The notes beneath the pieces are model-generated. The model worked only from the letters and a program-made list of their open reading frames with translations. It searched no databases and was not told where the DNA came from. Positions 1 to 10,682 of a stretch of DNA of 64,000 bases are shown in pieces (the stretch's first letter is position 1; each line of letters begins with the position of its first letter). The stretch covers positions 71,657,045-71,721,044 of the forward strand of contig CM066985.1 in NCBI GenBank assembly GCA_033977485.1, in the 5' to 3' direction. Origin of the DNA: Hydrangea macrophylla (taxonomy: Eukaryota > Streptophyta > Magnoliopsida > Cornales > Hydrangeaceae). The position numbers and the translations under genes are program-made.

Positions 1-128
1 ACTCTTTCCCTTCTAAAGGAACAAAGAGTTGAGGAGAACAAGTTCATCTCCAACCTAATCATACTATTAATAACAACTTAGAATAAATTAGAGTTAAAAG
101 GTAACTATAAATCAAAACCAATGCCCAT

Positions 129-1973
129 TTAGGCTCTTGGACTCAAAGACAATGTAATATCTTGAAAAACCTTCAGCCTCTTATCAATCTTCCTCTGAAA
201 CATCCCCAAATCACTACTAGTTTCCACCACCGCGACCTTCCCCCCATTTTCGTTATTCGAACCCAAGGCTGCCGCCATAATGGCCTCCTCAAAGTCCTTA
301 CTATCCGGCAACAACTCCGCCCACTCCTCCCCTCCTTTTTCCGGAGATAGAGACCGCCTTCTTGTCTTGTTTTCCGGTCCTATAACCGTTCCATCTGCTC
401 TAATCGACCGTGTTCTCTTAAGGGTCTCATGAAATTGATGAAAACCAGCCTGGTCCTTTGAAAATTTCGATGAATAAAAAGGCGGTGCAGCGATGTTCAA
501 TGAGTTCCCATTAGGAACAAACAATGTTTTGTTAACACTTTTTTGTACTATTGGATTCGAAATTACATTGGAATTCGTATTCTCGTCGCCAAATTCATCG
601 CGGGTTTTGAGTGAATTTGCTGTTGATGACACTGCTACTGTGTGTTCTTTGCAGGGTTGAGGCTGCCAAATTGATGAAGATCCCAAAAAAGCATCAAATA
701 GCTTCCTCTGTTCCACATGATCACCGCCACTGTTCATCATTTCAGACTCGAGGTCTCGAAGCATTTGCTGAGCTCTTTCAAAGGCCTTGAGATGTGAATC
801 CACGCCCCGTGGGCCGTCAGAAACTGCGGGTTTAACCCGCCGGAGATTTTCTTTTGCTTCAGAAATTCTCCCTTGTTTCATCAAACAGATACCCAAATTG
901 CACATCTTGTTATTGTCTGGTGCAATCAATAGTGCTCTCCTATAAGCATCTTCAGCTTCAATGTAGTTGTTCTGTTGCATCAATGCCCAACCCAAGTTCC
1001 CCTGCATCACATATACTGATACATATAAGTATGTATATATGTAAACACAAAAATGAATACAAATTGGGGGGAAAAAGTTGGGGATTTTTACCAGTAATCT
1101 TGTAGCTTCTTGTTCAACAGAAACCTGAAATTTCTTCCCCTGAGACCGGGCGGTCTTTGTTCGCTTCCCATTAAAGGCCATCCCTTGTTGAATCAAGAAC
1201 AACTTGTGCCTCAACAATGATATTTGATCATCCAATCTCCCACATCTCTGAATTTATACATTTATATAAAAATATATATATATATATATATATTCATATT
1301 GAGTACAGAACAAAGAAACATATTTCAATTTTAGAATTACCTTATAAAGATCCAAGAGGATGTTATCAAGAGACTCTTGGGCTTGATCTGAACATCTACT
1401 TCTGAGAGACTTAATGGCCTCGATCGCCTCTTCGGCTCTGTTCTGTTGCTTCATTACAATGGCCATGTCTTTCAGAGCACTGTCCACTCTATCTCCAGCA
1501 TTAATGGCTGCCCAAAACATTGGTATCGCCTTTTCCGGATCCTTCTCCACCAACTGATCACAACAAAATACCCAACAAAAAAAACCCATAAATCCCACCA
1601 ATTGAACCAAAAAACAACACAAATTCAATATACATAATTACATATACATGCATATATGTGTGTGTGTGTGTCTATATATATATTACCTGGATATTTTTTG
1701 GCTCTAACATATGGTGTGTCACACAAAATAATAAAAACCCATAAATCCCACAAGTTGGATATACATATAGTGATATACATATGTGTGTGTGTGTGTGTAT
1801 ATTACCTGGACATTTTTGGCTCTAACATAGGGGGTGTCACCAACTGGGACTTTGTGGGTGATGTGAAAGGACTCGGATCGAGTTCGGGAAATTCCAAGAG
1901 GTTTGGCTGGTGAAGAAGGTGCGGATTTGGTGGGTCTGAAACCAGGTGGACCATTCCACATATCTTGCAACAT
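129..1973 (-). CDS. POLLENLESS3/MS5-SDI1 family TPR protein, four exons
   Basis: Four exons join in frame on the minus strand: 1806-1973, 1341-1553, 1092-1247 and 129-1001, giving 469 residues, all with GT-AG introns in phase 0. Exon 1 carries the family N-terminus (start MLQDMWNGPPGF, end YVRAKNVQ). Exon 2 begins LVEKDPEKAIPMFW and holds the first TPR-like helices (about residues 57-127). Exon 3 begins RCGRLDDQ. Exon 4 begins GNLGWALMQQNNY, holds a clear TPR (about 180-240), then a low-complexity acidic C-terminus ending RLKVFQDITLSLSPRA. Known relatives are Arabidopsis MS5/POLLENLESS3/TDM1, which acts at exit from meiosis, and the shorter SULPHUR DEFICIENCY INDUCED proteins. The long C-terminal half favours the POLLENLESS3-like branch, but which member this is cannot be settled here. 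The ATG is the first in exon 1 and the TAA is at 129-131. Intron 1 contains a partial duplicate of the exon 1 end. Confidence 0.9.
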
Positions 1974-2921
1974 ATTTGAATTTTTTTTTTCCTGGGTTTT
2001 TGTTTCTTTTTCTGATATGATGTTTTAGATGAAGAAGATACGTGGAATGGAGACAGTAAACCCAGTTGGGGGCAGAAGCAGTGATTGCGAAGGAGGGAAA
2101 AAGTAGGGAACGTGGAGAGAGAGAGGAGAGAGAGTAGAGGGAGAGAGTGAAGGCAGGGTCTAATTTAGCGAGGTAGAAATTTTTGAAATTCGACCGTTGC
2201 GCAAGTTACCGTTTAGTGACTAGCCGTTGTGTCTCTCCTTGTTTATTTAGAAAGAAAGATAGGGGTGTAATTGCAATGCGACCCTACGGTTGGTATGAAT
2301 TTTTATTTTTCTTCCATATCGTATCTCTGTATTTGTGTTCACATCCACTATTATCTAGTTTCTTTTCATTTATACCCCCTCGTACCCATTAGAGCCTTAG
2401 AGGGTTTTGTTGTTGAATAATAATAATAATAATAATAATAAAAAAGAATTGCTATTTACACCCGTGTATTTGCTATATACACCCAAATTCTTTTATTCTA
2501 ACTATTTTTCTTCTAAAAAAATCTCACTTTTGTAAAAGTGAGCGTTGTACTTAGCAAAATTAGCGATGTACATAGCAATTCCCCAAAAAAAAAAAAAAAA
2601 AAAAACCTTTAGTGACATTCAATAAATGTTTTTCCGGATTTTTAGTCAAAAGTCTGACAAAATAAATTTTTAGTCAAAAAAAAAAGGGTTGTCATTTAAA
2701 CTCATATACTTTTTCTTGTGACATAATGCAAATGTACCGTACATTGAAGGGTAAAGTATCTTAGAATCTAGATTAAGTTACACTCGCTTCTCTTGAGATA
2801 TGATTTAATAATACTGACCTCCCTCATATTTTAAAAAACTACACTAATCTCATTTGTCAAATAATTGAGTTGATAGAGTAGGTTAATTTACTAATTTACC
2901 CTCTTCTTGTTTTTTTAATTT
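1974..2921. other. Upstream region of the TPR gene; AT-rich, one small MITE-like hairpin
   Basis: Read from the minus strand, 2112-2158 is a TC-rich stretch typical of a plant 5' leader. I see no clear TATA box. Beyond about 2400 the DNA is AT-rich with a (TAA)n run near 2416-2440 and poly-A/T tracts. Between about 2449 and 2582 the ends are inverted (GAATTGCTAT near the left; GGGGAATTGCTATGTAC reading inward from the right), which suggests a short MITE. The stretch 2690-2920 holds no coding sequence that I can support. Confidence 0.4.
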
Positions 2922-4366
2922 GGCCTAATTGCACTTTACCCTCTCGTATTATACACGTGTTTTTAATTGGATACATAAACTTTTTTTTTTTGCAATTGGG
3001 TACATGAACTTTTATCCCCTTTCCAATCAGATCCAATTGATGACGCCGTTAGTTTAAAACTAACGAAATGGCCTAGAATTGTCATTTTTTTGCAATTGGG
3101 TACATGAACTTTATCCCCTTTCAATCAGATCCATTTGCTCACGGCGTGAGATTTTGTTGGACAGAATTGTCCAAGTGTCCTTCCTCCAAAAATGGCTAAA
3201 TCGGAACCTCTTTTTTTCGTTTTATCTATCAAAACAAGGGGTGGCCATGGACCGGGCCGGGCTGGACTTGCACTTTATACTAAGAGTAAGTACCTTTGCC
3301 CAAGCCCGGCCCGGCCCGTGACGGGCCTACAAAACCGCCCAAGCTCGGCACGACACCAACCACTAAAATCCCAAGCCTGGCCCGCGGGCCGGCCTACTGT
3401 TATTTTTTATTTTTTATTTTTAAAAACTTGAAGTAAAATAAAAACAAAAAAATTACCATAAATAATATTTTGAATGATTATTAAGACACATTATTCACAA
3501 AAATGCAATAAAAACTTTTGTGATAATACATATACATTGAATATCTTATGTAAAATTATATTAATTTATATATTATATAATAAAAAAGACAAAAAATAAA
3601 TATATTTTACTAATAATCAGGCCGGGTCGGGCGAAAACGGGTCTCATTTGCTTTCCAAGCCCAGCCCTAAAATTGATCTGGCCTAAAATTGTTGCCCAAG
3701 CCCGCTTGAACGGGCCAATATCTTTGCTCAAGCCCTGAAAAAATAGGGTCGGACTGGGCGGGCCACGGGCCGTTTCGCCACCCCTAATCGAAACATATGA
3801 TTTTATCTGTTGGCAAACAGCTAATATTGAGCTAAACAATCCAAATTTTCTTGTCTTTTGGCCTTTTGGGATGATTTTTTTATTTCAAGTATTTGTTCGA
3901 GATCAACGCAATGGGCTTTGAAATTTCACAAAAAAATATGCTTTGTAGCCTTATTTTGTTTAGCTCAATATTATTGGTCTGTCAATATATAAAATTATCT
4001 GTTTTGACATATAAAATCAAAAAATAAGGTTTCAAAGCAGCCGTTTTTCTGTCCCAGTGAGGGGGTTTTCTCTCCTTTTGATGTCGAAAAGTAGTAACGG
4101 GGTTTATAAAAAATGGTCAAAATTTTTGGGGAAGGATACGTGGGCAATTCCATCCAACAAAATCTCATGCCGTTAGCGAATGGATCTGATTGGAATTGGG
4201 ATGAAATTCATGTACCTAGTTGCAAAAAAAGGACAATTCTGGGCAATTTCGTTAGTTTTAAATTAACGACGTTATCAATTTGGATCTGATTGGAAAAGAG
4301 ATGAAAGTTCATGTACCCAACTAAAAACACGTATATAATACGAGGGGGGTAAAGTGCAATTAGGCC
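2922..4366. mobile_element. Non-autonomous MULE-like element with long terminal inverted repeats
   Basis: The ends are inverted copies: GGCCTAATTGCACTTTACCC at the left and its complement at 4347-4366. The inverted similarity extends about 240 bp on each side. Each arm contains a doubled sub-repeat around GCAATTGGGTACATGAAC. The flanks read TTTTAATTT (2913-2921) and TTTCAATTT (4367-4375), an 8 of 9 match. Long TIRs and a 9 bp TSD are the mark of Mutator-like elements. No transposase reading frame is present, so the element would need one in trans. A second element sits in its middle. Confidence 0.75.
3236..3786. mobile_element. hAT-type MITE nested in the MULE-like element
   Basis: The ends are inverted: AAGGGGTGGC at the left, and TAGGGGTGGC reading inward from the right (9 of 10). 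The flanks read ATCAAAAC (3228-3235) and ATCGAAAC (3787-3794), a 7 of 8 match that fits the 8 bp TSD of hAT elements. Subterminal DNA is rich in GGGCC/GGCCC words, as in common plant MITEs of this type. ORFs crossing it are incidental. Confidence 0.75.
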
Positions 4367-4681
4367 TTTCAATTTTCTATATCATATCCCAAAACAAAAC
4401 TTGGAAAATAGAGACCCATTTCATTTTCATCCCTTTATTCTCTCCTCCATCCCTAACCCACGCTGCCTCGCCTCAGAGATCCACCAGTGACCTACCACCA
4501 CCATCCTCACCCATTGTGCAAGTCTGCATCTCAAGTTGTAGATTAATTCAATCACGAGTTGGAAAAAAATCTACACAACCCACCATCGCCATCATCAATT
4601 GCTAGCGTGAGAGGAGATCGAGGCCCATGTGAAATCTCCGTACTTGGCATAAAAATGATGTTATTTTTGTTATTAATTTTT

Positions 4682-4916
4682 GGGTAAATTACAGTAACAC
4701 CCCCTGAACTATGACCCTTTTTCACTAACACCCCCTATACTTTAAAACTGAACAAACTCACCCCTAAACTATCATTTGTTGACACTAAAACCCCTTCTGC
4801 AGGGGGTGAGTTTGTTCATTTTTGGATAGTTCAAGGGTGAGTTTGTTCAATTTTAAAGTTCAGGAGGTGTTAGTGAAAAATGATCATAGTTCAGGGGGTG
4901 TTACTGTAATTTACCC
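4682..4916. mobile_element. 235 bp foldback MITE with perfect 9 bp TSD
   Basis: The whole element is nearly one inverted repeat, from GGGTAAATTACAGTAACACC to its complement at the right end. It is flanked by perfect 9 bp copies of TTAATTTTT at 4673-4681 and 4917-4925. The TSD length suggests a Mutator-type origin. It has no coding capacity. Confidence 0.85.
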
Positions 4917-5213
4917 TTAATTTTTTTTGGTAATGAGGGTAAGGTCAGTGTAATATTTAATTATGCGAGAGAGAGAGATGAGTATAACTAGACAATACCT
5001 CAACAGAGGTGAGTCTAATTTACTCTAGAATCTACTATTTTGTGCATCAGAAGAAAACCTTGCTCACATTTTTTTTTTTTGCACTTAGCATAACTCGAAT
5101 GAAGTTTAGATTTTCAGTTTGATAGCGTAGAAACTGACTTATTACTGTATTTTAGAAACTTTGTTTTTTTTTTTTTTAAAAAAAAAAAATTAAAGATAAA
5201 ATGAGGTACTTCT
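4917..5213. other. AT-rich spacer between MITE and LTR element
   Basis: Contains a short GA run near 4968-4980, poly-T and poly-A tracts near 5163-5190, and nothing else that I can support. The last five bases, CTTCT, are the left TSD copy of the next element. Confidence 0.5.
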
Positions 5214-5711
5214 TGATGATGCCAAAAATTAGTAACAGTAAAGTAAAGCAATTTAGGAGAGAGGGAGAGAGAGTGAGAGACTATTTTTTGTATGTGGTTC
5301 GGCCCTGTTAACGAAGGTACCTATGTCCACGGGTGTGTCTGAGCACGTTCACTAGCAGATCACCGGCGGGCCTGGTGAGCCAACAAAGATGGGCGGCACT
5401 ACCAGTAATACCGGCCGGGTGTATGCGTATAATGGTGAACTTTATAGAGGTGCTGTGTAGACTACAGAATTGGTCGCCCCCTTCATGAGGGGTGAGAGGT
5501 CTCTTTTATAGATGTAAGAGACCTACTCATACATGGATAAGGAAATATAATCCTATTGATATAGATTGACACCAATCAAGTAAGTTTCCTAATCGTATTA
5601 GGATTGATTGATATTAATTGTGGGGGTTTCCCAATTGGATTAGGAAATAGATGCACTTTCCATTAGTCTTCTAGCTTGAGTAGGAAACTGCCCATAATTT
5701 TGGGTGTATCA
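5214..5711 (-). repeat. 3' LTR of the TR-GAG-like element
   Basis: 498 bp direct repeat of 8424-8921. In element orientation it is the 3' copy because the purine-rich tract lies directly inside it. Confidence 0.9.
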
Positions 5712-5780
5712 GCTGCCCCCCATTTCCAATATTAGCCAGTTGCTATATCGGGGCAAGTTTGGAAATCAGTTTGATGTTAC

Positions 5781-6240
5781 TTGCCACTGTCTGAGTGCTT
5801 CGGGAAGCTACCTCGGGGCTTCTGAGCCTGGTGAGTCCTCGGGAACTGGCTGAGAGTTGAGACCCGGCCTAGCTCGGGACTTTTAGGTGCTCGGGAACTG
5901 ACCGGGAGTTGAAACCCGGTCTAATTCGGAGTCTTTGAATGCTCGGGAAGTGACCGAGAGTTGAGACTCGGCCTACTTCGGAGTCTTTTTTTGCTTAAGT
6001 TAGCCTCCAGGATGGTTATCTTCTTCCCGTGAACCTTCGTCAAGGTTGTGGGAGAAGAATTTGACCATGTTGGAAAAGCTGACCTAAAGCGTATTGCTTT
6101 AGGGTCCTTTTTATGTTAGCTCCCTAGGATGGTTGTCTTCCGCCCAGTTAGCCTTCGTCAAGACTGTTGGGAGAAAAGCTTGACCATGTTGGTGGAGCTG
6201 ACCTAAATCACGTTGTTTTAGGGTCCTTTTGCTCCTCTAT
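5781..6240. repeat. Two further tandem repeat families in the TR-GAG element
   Basis: Between about 5790 and 5995 a unit of about 65 bp around CTCGGGAACTGACCGGGAG occurs three times. Between about 6000 and 6232 a unit of about 117 bp (from TTAGC-TCC-AGGATGGTT to AGGGTCCTTTT) occurs twice. None is coding. Confidence 0.75.
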
Positions 6241-6563
6241 CGTCGGCCAACCTAAGAGATTTTAGTCACCTCTATCGTCGGTCTGGATCTAAGTGGAGTT
6301 AATGCCTCTGAGTACTGTAGGTGCTCGGGTTGTCCAAGATTTTGACTTGGTTATCCGCGAGGCCTGTAAATACCCGGTGTGATTACCTGTTTAGTTCACT
6401 ACGCCATCTTGCCCCCCAAGCTTTTGCTAAGACGAGGGTCTTAAAGAGGCTATGATCTGTAGGTAACTGACCTGGAACATGGTGGTTGCAGGGTCTTTTG
6501 AAGCTTGCCATCATCAGCCACCTAGGAGGTTTGCCTCCATCGTCGGTTGGACCTAAGCGAAAC

Positions 6564-6906
6564 CGGTGCCTTGGGCGTGACCCCGAGGTCTTTGGTGCCT
6601 GGGTTCGGAGCCCAAGGTCTTTTTAGTACCTGAGTTCGGAGCTCGAGGCCTTTTTGGTGCCTCGGGGTTAGGCCCGAGGTCTTTGGATGCCTCGGGGTTA
6701 GGCCCGAGGTCTTTTTATATGCCTCGGGGTTAGGCCCGAGGACTTTGTAGATGCCTCGGGGTTAGGCCCGAGGTCTTTGTAGATGCCTCGGGGTTAGGCC
6801 CGAGGTCTTTGTATGCCTCGAGGTTAGGCCCGAGGACTTTGTAGATGCCTCGGGGTTAGGCCCGAGGTTTTGCATGCCTCGAGGTTAGGCCCGAGGACTT
6901 TGTAGA
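6564..6906. repeat. Tandem array of hairpin-forming units, 29-32 bp each
   Basis: Eight close copies of a unit with core TCGGGGTTAGGCCCGAGG begin at about 6662, preceded by about three diverged copies from 6564. Each core is itself a hairpin: CCTCGG, an eight-base loop, CCGAGG. Spacers vary (GTCTTTGTAGATG, ACTTTGTAGATG and so on). The array lies just downstream of gag in element orientation. Confidence 0.9.
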
Positions 6907-7005
6907 AACTCTGACAATCGGTGGAGCCTTACGCGGTGATCAGGCAAGTACCACTGTAGTCCGGCTCATTTAGACCGATGAAGACAGGAGGTCGGATCAG
7001 GATCG

Positions 7006-8362
7006 TCAGGCTCCAGATCTCTCTGTGCTGGAGGCAAAGTCAGAACTGCTTGATCCTGACCGATGTAAACTGGAGGTCGTGTCAGGGCAGTCGGACTCAG
7101 ACCACTGTGAACTGGAGATCGTGCCGGGGCTACCGGACTCTGACCGCTGTGAACTGAAAGAATTATCTGAACTCCCGGGCTGATCTTGCTTTCGCTTACT
7201 TCTGGAAGACTTGTTGCTGTCTTGGCCGGGGTTTTTGATCTTTAGAAACTCTTCAGTGTCGATGTATTTTCCAACCCTCTCTGCGAGTTTGACTAAGGTT
7301 ACCGGTCGGTTTTTGTGGAACGACGCGGCGCACTTGGTGTGTTGAACTCCCGAGCAGAAGGCTATGATGGCAATTGTCTCGTTCAGATTGCGGATTTGAA
7401 GCTTCTGTTGGTTGAACCGGTCGGTAAACTCCTTGAGGGTCTCATTATTTCGTTGTCTGACTGTCAGGAGCTGCATGTCTGGCTTTGGCCGCTCATGCAT
7501 ACCGGCGAACTGGTTGATGAACTGCTTGCTGAGTTGTTTGAAACTGCAGACCGATCGGGGCTCCAAGGAGTAGAACCACTGCATGGCCGGGCCTTTCAAA
7601 GTGCTGGGGAAGGCTAGGCAGTGTAGCTCATCGTAGTTGGTGGCTAGGGCCATCTGAGCCTTATAGGTCCGGACGTGGTCGACCGGGCTTTCCGAGCCGT
7701 TGTATGAATCTAGCGAAGACTGCTTAAATTCGCGCGGGATAGAGAACCTCGTGATCTGGCTGGAGAATGGTGACTCTGTCTCGGTATTGGCTTGATTCGG
7801 AACACGGTTTTGACCAAGCTTTTTGGCCACTCCGTCGATCTGCTTCTGTAAGTACTTGATTCGGGCTTCCACTCCTTCCCGACTGGTATCTGAGGAGCTG
7901 GTCGGGTTGGTGGAAGAGGCTTCTTCATGGCAGGGTGTTGTCCTCTGGGATCGGGCTCGGCTATGACTCCGGGTAACCGTTCGCCTAGGGACAACTTGGC
8001 TCTTGACCGAGTGACCCTGGACTGATTCCCGGGCCATATGCCCCTGCCTTTCCTCTCGGGTAGCACGCCCACTGTTGATGTCTCTGGCATCCTCAACATG
8101 GGACGGGTTGGCTCGGGTCCGTTGTCTGGTCAAGATCGGTTCTCGACCGTACGCAATGTTCTCGGGTCGTTTTCCGGCCACTGGAGGATTGCTTTGCTGG
8201 GCTAGCAGTGCTTCGATCTGTTGCTGGATTTGACGCTGGCCCTCCAAGAGTTGTGTGAGGGTTGCAGTGCTCAGATGTCAGGATTGCTGCAGTCGACGCC
8301 GGGGCCGAAGGAACATCCCGGTCGGACTGCTGCGCAGCCTTCTTACCCTTCTTTGGTGGCAT
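7006..8362 (-). pseudogene. gag of the TR-GAG-like element, one frameshift
   Basis: The frame starts MPPKKGKKAAQQ at 8362. It continues after a +1 base disturbance near 8275-8280 as the frame that runs to the TGA at 7006, about 450 residues in all. The central part (about 8247-7200) carries the retrotransposon gag signature seen in plant Gypsy elements: DHVRTYKAQMAL, then FKQLSKQFINQF, LLTVRQRNNETLKEF and a RFNQQKLQI stretch. No CCHC zinc knuckle follows. Instead the C-terminus is serine-rich with a short motif of the type SSSxxSExxxP repeated about four times. If the frameshift is real, this copy cannot make a full gag alone. Elements with intact gag and the same LTRs should exist elsewhere in the genome. 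Confidence 0.8.
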
Positions 8363-8423
8363 ATTGATCAGTCAAGAATTTGTTGATGAGAAGAATTGTC
8401 GTTTCCCACAGACGGCGCCAAGC

Positions 8424-8921
8424 TGATGATGCCAAAAATTGGTAACAGTAAAGTAAAGCAATTTAGGAGAGAGGGAGAGAGAGTGAGAGACTATTTTTTG
8501 TATGTGGTTCGGCCCTGTTAACGAAGGTACCTACGTCCACGGGTGTGTCTGAGCATGTTCACTAGCAGATCACCGGCGGGCCTGGTGAGCCAACAAAGAT
8601 GGGCGGCACTACCAGTTATACCGGCCGGGTGTATGCGTATAATGGTGAATTTTATAGAGGTGCTGTGTAGACTACAGAATTGGTCGCCCCCTTCATGAGG
8701 GATGAGAGGTCTCTTTTATAGATGTAAGAGACCTACTCATACATGGATAAGGAAATATAATCCAATTGATATAGATTGACACCAATCAAGTAAGTTTCCT
8801 AATCGTATTAGGATTGATTGACATTAATTGTGGGGGTTTCCCAATTGGATTAGGAAATAGATGCACTTTCCATTAGTCTTCTAGCTTGAGTAGGAAACTG
8901 CCTATAATTTTGGGTGTATCA
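8424..8921 (-). repeat. 5' LTR of the TR-GAG-like element
   Basis: 498 bp, next to the primer-binding site at 8405-8420. It matches the 3' copy apart from nine single-base differences. Confidence 0.9.
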
Positions 8922-10154
8922 CTTCTTATTTTTTGAATACATGAAAATCCTCTAAAATCTGATCAAATGACCCAACCTTTCAAGGTATAATTATTATTAT
9001 TATTATTATATTATTTTTTTTTATGAAAAGGTAAACTCTTAGACCCAGGGGACATCCCCTCAACTTTTCTAAATTACAAAAATAGTACATACAATTTATA
9101 CAAATTTCATAGTTAATTAAAATTGGCCCCTCAAAAACTTATGTGAATCCTACATTGTCCTCCCAACATATATTGATTTGCCACAAATTATAAATTTCTT
9201 GTATAGTATGTTAGCCTAATTAAAATCCAACCCACCAAAAAAGTTAAATAAAAACCATTATGTGTAATATTTTGGCTTCATTGTAATATAGAATATCATA
9301 AAATATAAGGTACAACTACATTTTATTTTCACTTACTAGTTTAGCCCCACCCAAATTATTTCACTATCATTTCAAACTTTGTAAATTATAATTTATAATA
9401 AGTCCTTATTATCAAAGATAGTGATAGTTTGCATGCAAGGGTACCACAAATATAGACCAAAAAAATTACCTCAAGGACACAATGGTACATCCTCCGAACC
9501 CCCAATCATTAAACTTAACCTCTTGAGCACGGCCCCACTAAAGGTAAATCCTAGATCCGCCACTACTCTTAGATATTGGCAGTTACCTACAATCACTAGT
9601 ATGAGCTAAGACAGGATATTACCCTTCTCAGCAGCAGCTATGACTCAAATTCCATAGCAGGTGAAACCCTCCTGATCACGCTTAGGGGGAATTGCTACAT
9701 AAAAAAAAGTTAGACAGGATATAGACCAATACCTATTAAAGAAGGGTTCAACGCGTTTGGCTTGTGGAAAGCCCAAGGGTGTAAAATAAATAGTTCGCCA
9801 GTGCAAGTGTTATTTTTCAAACGGTAGTATATAATTCTCCAAAGACTGAACAACCCTACAAAATATGCATAATATGAATGGCCAAATAAAAAATGTGGTG
9901 TTAGGCGATCTCCAATGGGCGAGTCTTTACCCTCCAACTACTAAAATGATTAGTGAAGATCTAAAAATTGATCTCCAATCGGTATGGCAAAGTGCCAAAT
10001 CAAAGAATCATGAGACAAAAACTTCTAAGTAATTTGGACCAGTTAAAAATGCCACGTTGTATTTTTCATGATCATTCCACTTGTTTCAAGTGATTAAAAT
10101 ATAGTAGAATGGAGTAAAAAACTAAAGGGTTAATTATATTTTATCATTTGTAGT
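8922..10154. other. AT-rich intergenic DNA with decayed repeat fragments
   Basis: Begins with the right CTTCT TSD copy. Contains a (TTA)n run near 8991-9010 and poly-T. Near 9525-9570 and 9680-9710 are short stretches that resemble worn MITE ends (for example GGGGGAATTGCTACAT, like the MITE near 2449-2582). At 9905-10010 the words GATCTCCAATGGGC and GATCTCCAATCGG recall another MITE end. No gene is supported. Confidence 0.4.
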
Positions 10155-10389
10155 TAGGGCTGTAAGAAAATTTTGCCAAATCGAACCAACCGACCAGAAT
10201 CGACCGATTCTGTTAGTTTTGGTCGGTCCTCCATCCCTATGGTCGGTCAGCGATGTACAAAATTTAATTTTCAAAATTTATGGTCGGTTCTCGGTTTTCA
10301 ACCAAAAAAAAAACTCGACCGACCGAAACTTAATATACATCTGAAAATTTTACATCTAATAATATTTTACACTTGGTAGTATAAATACT

Positions 10390-10630
10390 CTCTTACAAAT
10401 AAAGTGAAACCCTACCCTTCATTGTGTTTTGACAGTGAGAAACAAAGGGAGAGAGAGAGAGATCAGAGAACCTCTAAGCTCCAAGCCTCCAACGGACTAA
10501 CACCACGGTCACCACTCACCACCTGAACCTCCGCCCACCACAGCACCGCCACCACCACCACCACCACCTAACCCTCCTCGCCCAGTCGCACCGTCCCTCA
10601 CCCTCCTCCTCCGGTGTCGATCTGTTAAGG
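10390..10630 (+). promoter_or_regulatory. Promoter and leader exon of the hAT element
   Basis: A TATA-like GTATAAATACTC at 10379-10390 lies upstream of a CT-rich leader. The leader ends TCTGTTAAG followed by GTATGTGAC, a good splice donor, near 10630. The following intron holds (CT)n runs and three copies of a unit around CTTAATCTTTGTGTATATTTT (near 10679, 10747 and 10907). The Copia element landed in this intron, and the transposase ATG lies beyond it at 22809. Confidence 0.5.
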
Positions 10631-10647
10631 TATGTGACTGTGTATAT

Positions 10648-10682
<35 letters not shown>

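Larger units (their letters stand above)
5214..8921 (-). mobile_element. Non-autonomous LTR retrotransposon coding only for gag (TR-GAG-like)
   Basis: Two direct repeats of 498 bp, 5214-5711 and 8424-8921, start TGATGATGCC and end GGGTGTATCA. They are flanked by perfect 5 bp copies of CTTCT at 5209-5213 and 8922-8926. I counted 9 substitutions and no indels between the LTRs, about 98% identity, so the insertion is recent. The primer-binding site TGGCGCCGTCTGTGGG (minus strand, 8405-8420) and a purine-rich tract (AAATGGGGGGCAGC, minus, next to 5711) fix the minus orientation. The only coding region is a Gypsy-type gag; there is no protease, reverse transcriptase, RNase H or integrase. Known TR-GAG elements have this plan and depend on enzymes from autonomous relatives. 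The 3' half is non-coding and made of several classes of tandem repeat. Confidence 0.9.

Noticed and set aside
3079..3839. Several overlapping ORFs of 79-88 residues
   Set aside because: All fall within the MULE-like and nested hAT MITE sequences and have no protein similarity that I recognise.
6564..6906. CRISPR-like array
   Set aside because: Units are direct tandem repeats with near-identical short spacers inside a plant LTR element; there are no unique spacers and no cas genes.
7315..7617. 100-residue plus ORF and the 129-residue minus ORF at 7710-8099
   Set aside because: Shadow frames of the gag coding region.
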